This document shows positions 53,426 through 61,223 of a stretch of DNA of 64,000 nucleotides, piece by piece (the first letter of the stretch is position 1; each line of letters begins with the position of its first letter). The position numbers and the translations under genes are program-made. This DNA is from Rhodocyclaceae bacterium (lineage in GTDB: Bacteria > Pseudomonadota > Gammaproteobacteria > Burkholderiales > Rhodocyclaceae), in NCBI GenBank assembly GCA_016721505.1, contig JADKHX010000014.1, forward strand, positions 1 through 64,000, written 5' to 3'. The notes beneath the pieces were generated by a model. That model was not told the origin of the DNA and did not search any database. It saw only the letters and a list, made by a program, of their open reading frames with translations.

Positions 53426-54331
53426 TCAGACTACTGATGCAGCATTCGCTGCTTTGGCTGTCATCTGCGCGCTATGGATTTGCAGAAAATAGACATCTTC
53501 CAAATCCGCTTCGACTTGTACAAAACCTTCATCCGGCTGACTTTCGGAATGCACATTGATTTGCGGCAAACCACCGACCAGACGCGACGACAACACCGTG
53601 AAGTTTTTTTGATATTCGGGCAGCGCCGCTTTGCTCACTCGTCGTCGCCAAACTTTATTGCGCAGCAAGTCAATCGCCGCCTGCGGCTCGCCTTGCGCGA
53701 GCACTTCGCCTTGCACAATGATGGCCATGCGCGGACACAAATCGGTGACATCGGCAACGATGTGGGTGGACAAAATCACCACCACTTGTTCGCCAATTTC
53801 TGCCAATAAATTCAAGAAACGATTGCGCTCGTCGGGATCCAACCCAGCCGTCGGTTCGTCGACAATGACCAGCCGTGGCGCGCCGAGCAGGGCTTGTGCG
53901 ATACCAAAGCGCTGACGCATACCGCCCGAATAGGTACCCAATTTTCGCTTGCGCGCGTCCCATAAATTGGTCTGCCGCAGCAGGCCGTCAACCATTTCTT
54001 TGCGCTCGGCTTTGTTGCTCAGTCCTTTCAATATGGCAAAGTGATTGAGCAACTCTTCTGCGCTGACTTTCGGATACACACCAAAATCTTGCGGCAAATA
54101 ACCGAGCTGTTCGCGCAATGCCAATTTGTTTTCGATGACATCAATTTGATCAAAACGAATGCTGCCACTATCAGGTTCTTGCAGCGTCGCGATTGTGCGC
54201 ATCAGCGACGATTTGCCCGCGCCGTTGGGCCCGAGCAAGCCGAATAGTCCATTGGGAACTTCGAGGCTGACATTTTGCAACGCTTGCACGCCGTTGGAAT
54301 AGGTTTTGTTAAGCGATTTGATGGTGAGCAT
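53426..54331 (-). CDS. ABC transporter ATP-binding protein for the permease-peptidase
   Basis: 301 aa. Walker A GPNGAGKSS (about residues 35-43), Q-loop YLPQDFGVYP, signature YSGGMRQRFG, Walker B RLVIVDEPTAGLD and switch His in STHIVAD. The C-terminal 80 residues are a typical ABC-2 accessory tail. It overlaps the same transcript as the permease-peptidase (10 bp before its ATG), so the two form one transporter. ATG start at 54331. Confidence 0.93.
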   Translation of the reverse strand: MLTIKSLNKTYSNGVQALQNVSLEVPNGLFGLLGPNGAGKSSLMRTIATLQEPDSGSIRFDQIDVIENKLALREQLGYLPQDFGVYPKVSAEELLNHFAILKGLSNKAERKEMVDGLLRQTNLWDARKRKLGTYSGGMRQRFGIAQALLGAPRLVIVDEPTAGLDPDERNRFLNLLAEIGEQVVVILSTHIVADVTDLCPRMAIIVQGEVLAQGEPQAAIDLLRNKVWRRRVSKAALPEYQKNFTVLSSRLVGGLPQINVHSESQPDEGFVQVEADLEDVYFLQIHSAQMTAKAANAASVV

Positions 54332-54456
54332 GGGAGTTCCTTGTGCAAGCGCTAGTAGAAAACATGCAAGTTAGCCGCAAGCGCCTGGGCTGGCAACTTT
54401 TCTGCGACGAACGGTGTTTATGTGGGAGTGAAACGCTTGGTCGCATACAACGGCGT

Positions 54457-54511
54457 TGCCACCCCGCGAAGCGGAATCCAAGGCATGCAGAGCTCACCAG
54501 CACCAAGTGGC
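54457..54511 (+). repeat. Composite repeat element copy B with a 27-bp repeat (copy 9)
   Basis: 54457-54493 is the 37-bp block shared with 27497-27533 (35 of 37 identical). 54485-54511 is a diverged 27-bp repeat copy (CACCAGCACCAAGTGGC) whose 5' part is replaced by the end of the block. It occupies the 215-bp gap between btuD and the ABC ATPase gene, which otherwise holds nothing recognisable. Confidence 0.65.
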
Positions 54512-54546
54512 AAATTCGGACAAATTTGACGGTACGTCTAATACGC

Positions 54547-55359
54547 CTAGGTCGGCAGAAACACTCGCCCCGCAGCGGTGTCGTGGGCTGTCACGGGATG
54601 TCGATAAAGCTTGGACAGCACGCCCGGGTCCAACATCTCTGCAATTGGCCCGGCACAGGCACCACCCTTGCCCATCCCGTCACCCTCGCCTTCACCGGCA
54701 AACAGCAACAAAGCATGGGTGCAATAGCGTGCGGCGAGATTCACATCGTGCAGACTCATCACCAAGGTGCGGTCCGGCAGCGAGCAGAGCAGATCGAGCA
54801 AGGCAATTTGCTGATGCAAGTCCAAATGCGAATTCGGTTCGTCGAGCATTAATAACGGCGCTTGTTGTGTGATCAATGCGGCGATGGCGAGACGGCGGCG
54901 CTCACCACCGGAAAGGGTTGCGGCGCGTCGTACCTCCATGCCCTTGAGACCGACTGCGTTAAGGGCATCTATCGCAATCGCCTCGTCGGCAGCGCTCTCC
55001 ATCTGCCACCACTCCAAATATGGCAGACGACCGAGCAAGGCGATGTCGAGCACCGTCGTTTCTGCTTCATCGTGATCGTCTTGTACCATCAGGCCGATGC
55101 GCATTGCACGCTCGCGCGGCGCGAATTCGCCGAGGGGTCGGTCGTTAAGCGTGATTGATCCTGTCTCTGGTGCGCGTATCCCGGCGAGTGTCGAGATCAG
55201 CGTCGTCTTCCCTGCACCGTTGATGCCAAGGATCGCCCAACGCGAGCCACGTTCAATGTTCAGATTGAAGTCTTGGCAAATTGTTTTGCCGCCGACTTCA
55301 ACACCGAGATTGCTGGTGCGCAAAATCACTTCCACTTTGCGAGTTGGTGCTGACAACAC
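54547..55359 (-). CDS. btuD: Cobalamin ABC transporter ATPase, BtuD-like
   Basis: 270 aa as drawn from a GTG at 55359. The first codons (LSAPTR) come from a 27-bp repeat copy, so the true start may be a GTG at 55335 or 55329. Walker A GINGAGKTT, Q-loop MVQDDHDEAE, signature TLSGGERRR, Walker B LLMLDEPNSHLD, switch His SLHDVNLAARYC. It is of the FecE/BtuD type. It follows the FecCD permease. Cobalamin as substrate is inferred from the btuF and btuB genes in the same window, since no other binding protein is present; a siderophore or heme role cannot be excluded. Confidence 0.8.
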   Translation of the reverse strand: MLSAPTRKVEVILRTSNLGVEVGGKTICQDFNLNIERGSRWAILGINGAGKTTLISTLAGIRAPETGSITLNDRPLGEFAPRERAMRIGLMVQDDHDEAETTVLDIALLGRLPYLEWWQMESAADEAIAIDALNAVGLKGMEVRRAATLSGGERRRLAIAALITQQAPLLMLDEPNSHLDLHQQIALLDLLCSLPDRTLVMSLHDVNLAARYCTHALLLFAGEGEGDGMGKGGACAGPIAEMLDPGVLSKLYRHPVTAHDTAAGRVFLPT

Positions 55360-55365
55360 GCTGTC
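55339..55365 (-). repeat. 27-bp dispersed repeat, copy 10, at the btuC-btuD junction
   Basis: Full-length minus-strand copy starting one base after the btuC stop codon (TAA, 55367-55369) and running into the presumed btuD start. Read in the btuD frame it gives VLSAPTR. Confidence 0.85.
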
Positions 55366-55366
55366 G

Positions 55367-56341
55367 TTACCGTTTCGCGCTGCGTGAGAGCAGCCACAAG
55401 AACATTGGTGCGCCCAGTGCCGCCGTCACCGCACCAACAGGTAATTGCAATGGTGCGACAACACTGCGCGAAATCACGTCAGCGAGTAATAACAAAGTGC
55501 CGCCAGCGAACACACAAGCCGGCAGCAACTCACGATGCCGACGTAGCCCGGCCAAACGCATCAAGTGAGGTGTGACCAAACCGACAAAACCAATGCTGCC
55601 GGCGATCACCACGACCAATGCAGTGATGAGCGCTGCGAGGAGCAACGCCAACGCACGCAAGCGACCCACAGCAACGCCCAGTGCTGCCGCCGATAGTTCA
55701 CCCTGGCCAAGCGCATCGAGCGAACGCGCCAGCGGAAAGGCCAAGGCCAAAGAGACAAACGCCGCGACGGGTGCTAGCCAAGCACGCCCGGAATCCGCTT
55801 GCGCCAAATCGCCCATCAACCAAAACACCATGCCACGCAATGGTGCATCAGGCGCCAACGCCAGCAACAGCGTTATCAGCGCACCCCATGCTGCCGACAA
55901 AATTACCCCCGCCAAGAGCAGTCGTATCGGCAACAAACCACCGCGCCACGCCAACAAAAAAAGTATCCCCGTCGATGCCAATGCGCCGCCAAATCCAGCC
56001 GCCGCCGTGAGCGCCGCACCTGCGCCAAACAGCATCGCGATCAAGGACAACGCCCCTGCGCCGCTGGAAATACCAAGCACGAATGGGTCGGCCAAAGGGT
56101 TACGCAGCAAAGCTTGCAACAAGGCACCAGCCAAGGCCAACAAAGCCCCGCAACCAAACGCATTGAGCGCACGGGGCAGGCGCAAATCGAAAATAATTTC
56201 GCGATTGGTTGCGTCGCTCTGGCCAAGCAATGCGCTAAACATGCCGCCGAAATCCACACCGTTGCTACCAACGGCCAAGGCGCCGACAGCAGCAAGAGCG
56301 GTAAGTAGGCAGAGAAGAATGAGAATGAGACTAGGTCGCAT
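55367..56341 (-). CDS. btuC: FecCD-type ABC permease, BtuC-like
   Basis: 324 aa from the ATG at 56341 (MRPSLILILLCLLTALAAVGAL); a GTG at 56395 gives a poorer N-terminus. About ten membrane helices. Family motifs: LRLPRALNAFGCGALLALAGALLQALLRNPLADPFVLGISSGAGAL near the start and GFVGLVTPHLMRLAGLRRHRELLP (the ATPase-contact loop) near the end. It forms a BtuCD-type importer with the next gene. No cobalamin riboswitch is visible upstream, unlike btuB. Confidence 0.85.
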   Translation of the reverse strand: MRPSLILILLCLLTALAAVGALAVGSNGVDFGGMFSALLGQSDATNREIIFDLRLPRALNAFGCGALLALAGALLQALLRNPLADPFVLGISSGAGALSLIAMLFGAGAALTAAAGFGGALASTGILFLLAWRGGLLPIRLLLAGVILSAAWGALITLLLALAPDAPLRGMVFWLMGDLAQADSGRAWLAPVAAFVSLALAFPLARSLDALGQGELSAAALGVAVGRLRALALLLAALITALVVVIAGSIGFVGLVTPHLMRLAGLRRHRELLPACVFAGGTLLLLADVISRSVVAPLQLPVGAVTAALGAPMFLWLLSRSAKR

Positions 56342-56439
56342 GAGACTGTGGATTTTCCCACACCATATGCATAGTGCGTCTGCGGCGTTTTGCACTTGTC
56401 CCAGCCAAGTGCATCAAACCCGGTCACCAGACTCTCAAG

Positions 56440-56910
56440 TCAAAGCTGCGATAAAACCTTCTGCATGCGCGCGTTCGGCACGACAACGCCGCGAATCACT
56501 TTTGATTGTTGCGCGACGATATGAAATCCAAAATGCGTGAAAAATCCTTGCGCTGTTCGACTCACTTCGGAAACAAGTTCAGTCAAGTGCAAACGCTCTG
56601 CTTCCATGTGAATTGCAGCCATCAACATTCGACCAACCCCACGTCGTGGATGCGCACCAGAGACAAAAAAGTGGTCAATCAAGCCACTAGATTGAACATC
56701 GGCATAACCCACAATTTCGCCATCCATTTCGGCGACGAAGGGATTGATGCCACGCATCCGGTCCGCCCACTTTTCCGCATCAATATTGGCGGGTGCCCAT
56801 GCGTCAATTTGTTCTGGCGTGTAGTCGTGAACAGCAATATCGTGAATAGCGGAGAAGAAGACACAATGAAGCGCTGGCTCATCACCGATTTTAAAGCGTC
56901 GTATTTTCAT
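56440..56910 (-). CDS. GNAT-family N-acetyltransferase
   Basis: 156 aa. Acetyl-CoA-binding loop in VSGAHPRRGVGRMLM (R-R-G-V-G-R) near residues 83-97, preceded by the strand GEIVGYADVQSSGLIDHFFV. The N-terminal IRRFKIGDEPALHCVFFSAIHDIAVHDYTPEQIDAWAP resembles the YafP/ElaA-type stand-alone acetyltransferases. The substrate is unknown. It lies 98 bp upstream of btuC on the same strand and may be co-transcribed with it. Confidence 0.88.
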   Translation of the reverse strand: MKIRRFKIGDEPALHCVFFSAIHDIAVHDYTPEQIDAWAPANIDAEKWADRMRGINPFVAEMDGEIVGYADVQSSGLIDHFFVSGAHPRRGVGRMLMAAIHMEAERLHLTELVSEVSRTAQGFFTHFGFHIVAQQSKVIRGVVVPNARMQKVLSQL

Positions 56911-56959
56911 GCTGCTAATTGCGGCTGGAAAAATTGTATTTCACGAAGTGCGGGTTGCT

Positions 56960-57481
56960 CTAATAACCATAGCGTTTTTTGCCTGCACTTGTGATGCAAT
57001 AGCGACCACCTTTAGGCCCGGTACAAACCTTCCCGGAGTCGCACAAACAGTCAGAAACAGCCAATGTCGAGCTGGTGGTTTCGTCCGTAATTGAAAGTCC
57101 CGGACCAGAACCAGCACCACTAATATTGATCGTTGTCCTGTTCATTACTCGTGACTTGTCGGGAAGCTTAGCTGTCGAACATGTAGATGTCGATCCAAAC
57201 AATGAGCGATTGACCCACATACCTCTGCCGCCAATCGGAACTTGCACCCATTGCGCCTTACTGCCGAGGAGCGTGTACATTGATCCGGCGACAAGCTGCG
57301 CGGCCGGCGGTTCAAGCGGCGGTGAGTTCACCGGTGGATCAGTGTAAGCATCGCCAGATGTCACAGCACACAAAGTGGCAGACAATGAGGATGCGGCGCT
57401 TAGGACGAGGGTAGCGAAGACCACGACGCACTTGACGGTGATGCCTGCCAGCCAACCTGTCCGTCGTCTAGCATTCTTCAT
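56960..57481 (-). CDS. Exported SH3-like protein of unknown function
   Basis: 173 aa. Basic N-terminus and a hydrophobic segment (VKCVVVFATLVLSAASSLSA) make a signal peptide. A Pro-rich stretch is followed by an SH3-like segment (LVAGSMYTLLGSKAQWVQVPIGGRGMWVNRSLF, about 63-97), a Thr/Ser-rich region and a Cys-containing tail: DCLCDSGKVC then GPKGGRYCITSAGKKRY. That tail resembles the small basic GPRGGRYY-type domain known from some phage, viral and bacterial proteins (from memory). It starts 9 bp after the lipoprotein gene, so the two are probably one operon. Role unknown. Confidence 0.7.
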   Translation of the reverse strand: MKNARRRTGWLAGITVKCVVVFATLVLSAASSLSATLCAVTSGDAYTDPPVNSPPLEPPAAQLVAGSMYTLLGSKAQWVQVPIGGRGMWVNRSLFGSTSTCSTAKLPDKSRVMNRTTINISGAGSGPGLSITDETTSSTLAVSDCLCDSGKVCTGPKGGRYCITSAGKKRYGY

Positions 57482-57490
57482 GTTGCACTC

Positions 57491-58282
57491 TCACTTTCCC
57501 ACCATCACCGGTGTATTGCCTTGAACAATCACGCAATTCTTGGACTCTTTGCAAGCCTCGGAATAACGCTTAATGGACTCCAACTGTACAAACTGCGCAG
57601 CATCGAGTTTCATTTCCAGCCGATAGGCATTGTCTGCACTGGCGCGGCTTTGCTGGGCTTGGAGTCGTGAATCTTCTGCCAACTTTCGTTGAATCTCCGT
57701 TTTCCGCCGCTGTTGTTGGGCGGCCGTATTGTTCATTTCATCCACCACCGGTTTGTCCGGCAGCGCCTTGCCCATATTCACGTTGATCAGCGACACATGG
57801 AGCTTGGTGGCCTCAATGTGTTTGCGAAACTGAGCGGCAATTTCGCCTTCGATGCTCTGCAAGGTCGGTGGGTCAATCATGATGGCCGTCATCTGATGCT
57901 TCTTGGTGACATCTCTAACGATGGTCCGGTACTGCTCCTTGAGATTGTTCTCGTACCATTTCGTGTAACCGAAATTGGTCACGTGATAGGCCGGATCCTT
58001 CCACTGCAGCACCAGATAGCTGTTGTAGTTGATGAAATTGTTGTCGGCAGTTGCCAGATGATCTAGCGGTTCGTCGTATTTGGTTGGCGTCATCACCACG
58101 TCAACACCTTTAGTGGACAACCAGTACCACGACAAACCAGGCTTTTGCGTTTCGTCCCTGACCCCGCCATGACCAATCAGCCATGGGTTATCAACGATGA
58201 CGGTTTCGCTCCCCGGCTCGGTGGTGATCGAATGACAAGCGCCCAGTAGCATCGCTACTGCCAGAACAAAAATTAGTTTCAC
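57491..58282 (-). CDS. SPFH/prohibitin-like lipoprotein of unknown function
   Basis: 263 aa from a GTG at 58282, chosen because AGGAG sits 7 nt before it and it yields MKLIFVLAVAMLLGAC, a lipoprotein signal with lipobox LGAC (Cys16). The body has a beta-rich region and then ITTEP, RTIVRDV and IEGEIAAQFRKHIEATKLHVSLINVN, reminiscent of the membrane-proximal domain of SPFH proteins. A helical coiled-coil segment rich in Gln and Arg (about 190-245) follows, ending in a Cys pair (CKESKNC). It is upstream of, and likely co-transcribed with, the SH3-like protein gene. Confidence 0.65.
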   Translation of the reverse strand: MKLIFVLAVAMLLGACHSITTEPGSETVIVDNPWLIGHGGVRDETQKPGLSWYWLSTKGVDVVMTPTKYDEPLDHLATADNNFINYNSYLVLQWKDPAYHVTNFGYTKWYENNLKEQYRTIVRDVTKKHQMTAIMIDPPTLQSIEGEIAAQFRKHIEATKLHVSLINVNMGKALPDKPVVDEMNNTAAQQQRRKTEIQRKLAEDSRLQAQQSRASADNAYRLEMKLDAAQFVQLESIKRYSEACKESKNCVIVQGNTPVMVGK

Positions 58283-58473
58283 GGGGTTCTCCTGCTGCAA
58301 AACTTAGCCATTGATTGCGGATACGAAAAATGATGCCTGACTATAATTTTCCGTATCCGGAACCGGCAGAGTAGCAGGTTCATGATTGTTGCAAAGCAAC
58401 GCGACACCTTGGTGGTCTGGCACAATACCACCATGCAATTCGCAAACCTCCACGTATCTGCCTGCCGCGATCT

Positions 58474-58500
58474 GACGGCGTATCACCAGCACCAACTGGC
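58474..58500 (+). repeat. 27-bp dispersed repeat, copy 11
   Basis: Full-length copy identical over 27 bp to that at 49793, ending 17 bp before the msbA start. It occupies the divergent lipoprotein-msbA region (235 bp), which otherwise holds nothing recognisable. Confidence 0.9.
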
Positions 58501-58517
58501 AAATCATTCCCGAAATC

Positions 58518-60281
58518 ATGAGCACTGAATCATTCGACAATAGCCGCCAACTCTACCTGCGCTTGCTGACTTACGTTCGCCCGTATTCGCGCGCCTTTGT
58601 TGCGGCTTTGGCCTGCATGGGTTTGTCGTCACTTATCGAGCCGGCATTTCCGGCCCTGATGAAGATATTGTTAGACGACGGTTTTGCCAAAAATCAAGGC
58701 GCGATGGATTGGTTGATTTATCCCTTGGGAATTCTGGCGGTGTTTATGTTCCGCGCCATGCTGGGTTTTGTTGGCGACTATGCGATGAGTTGGGTTTCCA
58801 ATAATGTCATCGCCGAATTGCGCACCGCGATGTTCGAGCGTTTGCTCAAACTGCCGAGCAACTACTACGGTGAAGCGCAGTCGGGACGATTGATGTCGAA
58901 GATTGCCTACGATGTGAATGGCGTGGCGGTAGCGGCCACGAGTGCGCTGACATCGCTGGTGAAAGACAGTTTGTCGGTTGTTGGTTTGCTGATTTGGTTG
59001 CTGTATTTGAATTGGCAATTGACGCTGATCACGCTGGCGATTATTCCGATGATCGCGGTGGTGGTGAAAAGTTTTGGTGGGCGCTTGCGGCGCATTTCGC
59101 GCGGCATACAGGAATCGCAAGGAACGATTTCTCAGGTCTTGCAAGAAGCGATTGAAGGTCAAAAGGTGGTGAAAATTTTTGGCGGGCAAAACTACGAATC
59201 GACGCGTTTTTCAGTGGCAGTGAAAGAACAACGCGGCCTTGCGATGCGCAACACCATCGCCTCGGCAGCGCAAGGCCCCATCGTTCAATTTTTCGCGGCA
59301 GCGGCGCTGGCCATCATCATGGGGGTAGCACTTACTCAAGCCGCAAATAATGAAACCACCGTCGGCAGTTTCGTTTCCTTCATGACCGCGATGTTAATGT
59401 TGATGGCACCACTCAAACGCTTGACCGACATCAACGCGCCGATACAGCGCGGCTTGGCTGCAGCCGAAAGCGTGTTCTCGATGATTGATGAGGCGGTGGA
59501 AATCGACAACGGCACACATGATTTGCAAGCCGCTAATGGTCATGTCGAATTCGCCGATGTCAGCTTCAGCTATCCCGGCGCGGAACATCCCGCGCTACGC
59601 AATCTGAGCTTCTCGATAGAACCGGGAACCAGCGTTGCGCTGGTCGGCCCCTCAGGTAGCGGCAAGACCACGGCAGCGAATTTATTGCCGCGCTTTTATG
59701 CGGTGAACAGTGGCGAAATTCGTGTCGATGGCATTGCCCTCAATGACATTCGTCTGGAAAGCTTGCGTGCCAATATTGCCTTCGTGAGTCAGGAAGTGGT
59801 GCTGTTCAACGACACGATTTCGGCCAACATCGCCTACGGTGCGCCGCGTCCGCATGAAGAAATTGTGCAAGCCGCGCAAGCTGCGCAGGCATTGGAGTTC
59901 ATTGAAAAATTGCCACAGGGATTTGACACTTTGGTCGGCGAAAAAGGTGTGAAATTGTCCGGCGGCCAGCGCCAACGTATCGCCATTGCCCGTGCGCTAT
60001 TGAAGAACGCTCCGATACTGATTTTGGATGAAGCCACCTCGGCGCTCGATACCGAATCGGAAAGTTTGGTGCAAGCCGCGCTCGACCGATTGATGATAGG
60101 TCGCGCCACCTTGATCATTGCCCATCGCTTGTCGACCATTGAACGCGCCAGCAAAATATTGGTGTTGGCCAATGGTCGCAAAGTTGAAGAAGGCACGCAT
60201 CAAGAATTGCTCGCGCGGCAAGGCGTGTATGCGCGGCTGTATCAAATTCAACAAATCAAAACTGATGAAGGCGGGGCATGA
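58518..60281 (+). CDS. msbA: Lipid A/phospholipid flippase ABC transporter MsbA
   Basis: 587 aa, a half-transporter with N-terminal six-helix domain (about 25-330) and C-terminal ATPase. Helix-domain motifs SLIEPAFPALMKILLDDGF and AMFERLLKLPSNYYGEAQSGRLMSKIAYDVNGV; ATPase with GPSGSGKTT, Q-loop FVSQEVVLFNDTISANIAYG, signature KLSGGQRQRIAIARALL, Walker B ILILDEATSALD and IAHRLSTIE. It flips lipid A-core across the inner membrane. The stop overlaps the next start (ATGA), linking it to the sugar-transferase cluster. Confidence 0.96.
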   Translation: MSTESFDNSRQLYLRLLTYVRPYSRAFVAALACMGLSSLIEPAFPALMKILLDDGFAKNQGAMDWLIYPLGILAVFMFRAMLGFVGDYAMSWVSNNVIAELRTAMFERLLKLPSNYYGEAQSGRLMSKIAYDVNGVAVAATSALTSLVKDSLSVVGLLIWLLYLNWQLTLITLAIIPMIAVVVKSFGGRLRRISRGIQESQGTISQVLQEAIEGQKVVKIFGGQNYESTRFSVAVKEQRGLAMRNTIASAAQGPIVQFFAAAALAIIMGVALTQAANNETTVGSFVSFMTAMLMLMAPLKRLTDINAPIQRGLAAAESVFSMIDEAVEIDNGTHDLQAANGHVEFADVSFSYPGAEHPALRNLSFSIEPGTSVALVGPSGSGKTTAANLLPRFYAVNSGEIRVDGIALNDIRLESLRANIAFVSQEVVLFNDTISANIAYGAPRPHEEIVQAAQAAQALEFIEKLPQGFDTLVGEKGVKLSGGQRQRIAIARALLKNAPILILDEATSALDTESESLVQAALDRLMIGRATLIIAHRLSTIERASKILVLANGRKVEEGTHQELLARQGVYARLYQIQQIKTDEGGA

Positions 60282-60643
60282 GCCCACCCAAACTATTCAT
60301 CGACGAATTCGTCGGCATCTCCAACCGACTCGAAACTTTGCCGTTAGCCTTTGCCATACAAAAAGCCTACGGCCATCAAATCATTCTCGACTGGCACGAG
60401 CTGGATTCGTTTTCAGTTGAAGGCACAACGCGCGGCACGGTGCGTCTGTTAGCCCGTATTGGTGCTCTACGCGTGCGACATTGCGATCGCGCTTTGTTTG
60501 ATACATTGGCCAATCGCAAAATGATATTGCGCTCACTCGATGGCCCGGGTGAATTGCTTGATCCGATTTATTTGGAAACTGCTCGACGAGTGAAATTGGC
60601 AGCGCCTTTGCGCGAAAAATTCAGCGTGCATTTGCCGCCGTAA
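60278..60643 (+). pseudogene. Fucosyltransferase-like protein, N-terminal part (frameshifted gene)
   Basis: 121 codons starting in the ATGA overlap with msbA. The sequence FIDEFVGISNRLETLPLAFAIQKAYGHQIILDWHELD resembles the N-terminal donor-sugar side of fucosyltransferase-like proteins. The frame ends at TAA (60641) just past the last meaningful residues. Adding one A to the A5 run at 60615-60619 gives REKIQRAFAAVKGRPVVGVHVRHGDF and joins it to the next entry, for a protein of about 310 aa. This may be a sequencing error in a homopolymer or a real mutation. Confidence 0.75.
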
Positions 60644-60654
60644 AAGGTCGCCCC

Positions 60655-61209
60655 GTGGTCGGTGTGCATGTGCGGCATGGCGATTTCAAGCTCACTGACG
60701 AGCATACTTATCGCACCGATATCGAATGGCCGGCGGTGCCATTTTGGTGGTACGCCGCCACCATGCACGCGATCAAGCGCGTGCAACCGGATGTCGTATT
60801 TTTCATTTCCTCAACAGGTAATCCGGCAGCTTTCGCGCACCTCTATGAAGGTTTGGAGGTCATCAGTCTCGACGCGCCTTCGCACTACGCTTACAAAGGT
60901 GAGGACCACGATTCATTGGTCAATCCGGTCGCCGATATTTTTGCCCTCGCCTGTTGCCCGGTGATGTTGGCGACACCAATTTCCGGTTATTCGCATTGGG
61001 CAGCAAATGCGCTGGGTGCGGCTACCGATTGCATCGTGCCTTTGCCCGGAGCAACATTGGAAAACCCCTTGCGCGGACTAGTTCGAATTCACGGCGCGCG
61101 CCTGCCGCGCTGGCGTGCTGCGGGGCGCACGGGGAGCGATGTGTTGCCACTGGGCGATGGGTTTGCCGAGATTGATTTTGGCCGTGGTGCGAATGTCGAC
61201 TGGCTGTAA
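60655..61209 (+). pseudogene. Fucosyltransferase-like protein, C-terminal part (frameshifted gene)
   Basis: The frame continues from the A5 run; a GTG at 60655 is the first start-like codon. It holds VGVHVRHGDF, matching the HxRxGDY motif of alpha-1,2/1,6 fucosyltransferases and NodZ-like enzymes, then FFISSTGNPAAFAHLYEGLEVISLD and NPVADIFALACCPVMLATPISGYSHWAANALG, which parallels the conserved Ser-rich motif with Trp and Ala. The sugar transferred is not known. It is between msbA and a family 9 glycosyltransferase. Confidence 0.75.
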
Positions 61210-61223
61210 GGCATAGGTAGCGC

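Noticed and set aside
55572..56540. 322-aa plus-strand open frame opposite btuC
   Set aside because: Ala/Pro/Lys-rich antisense of hydrophobic helices; the minus strand carries the clear FecCD motifs.
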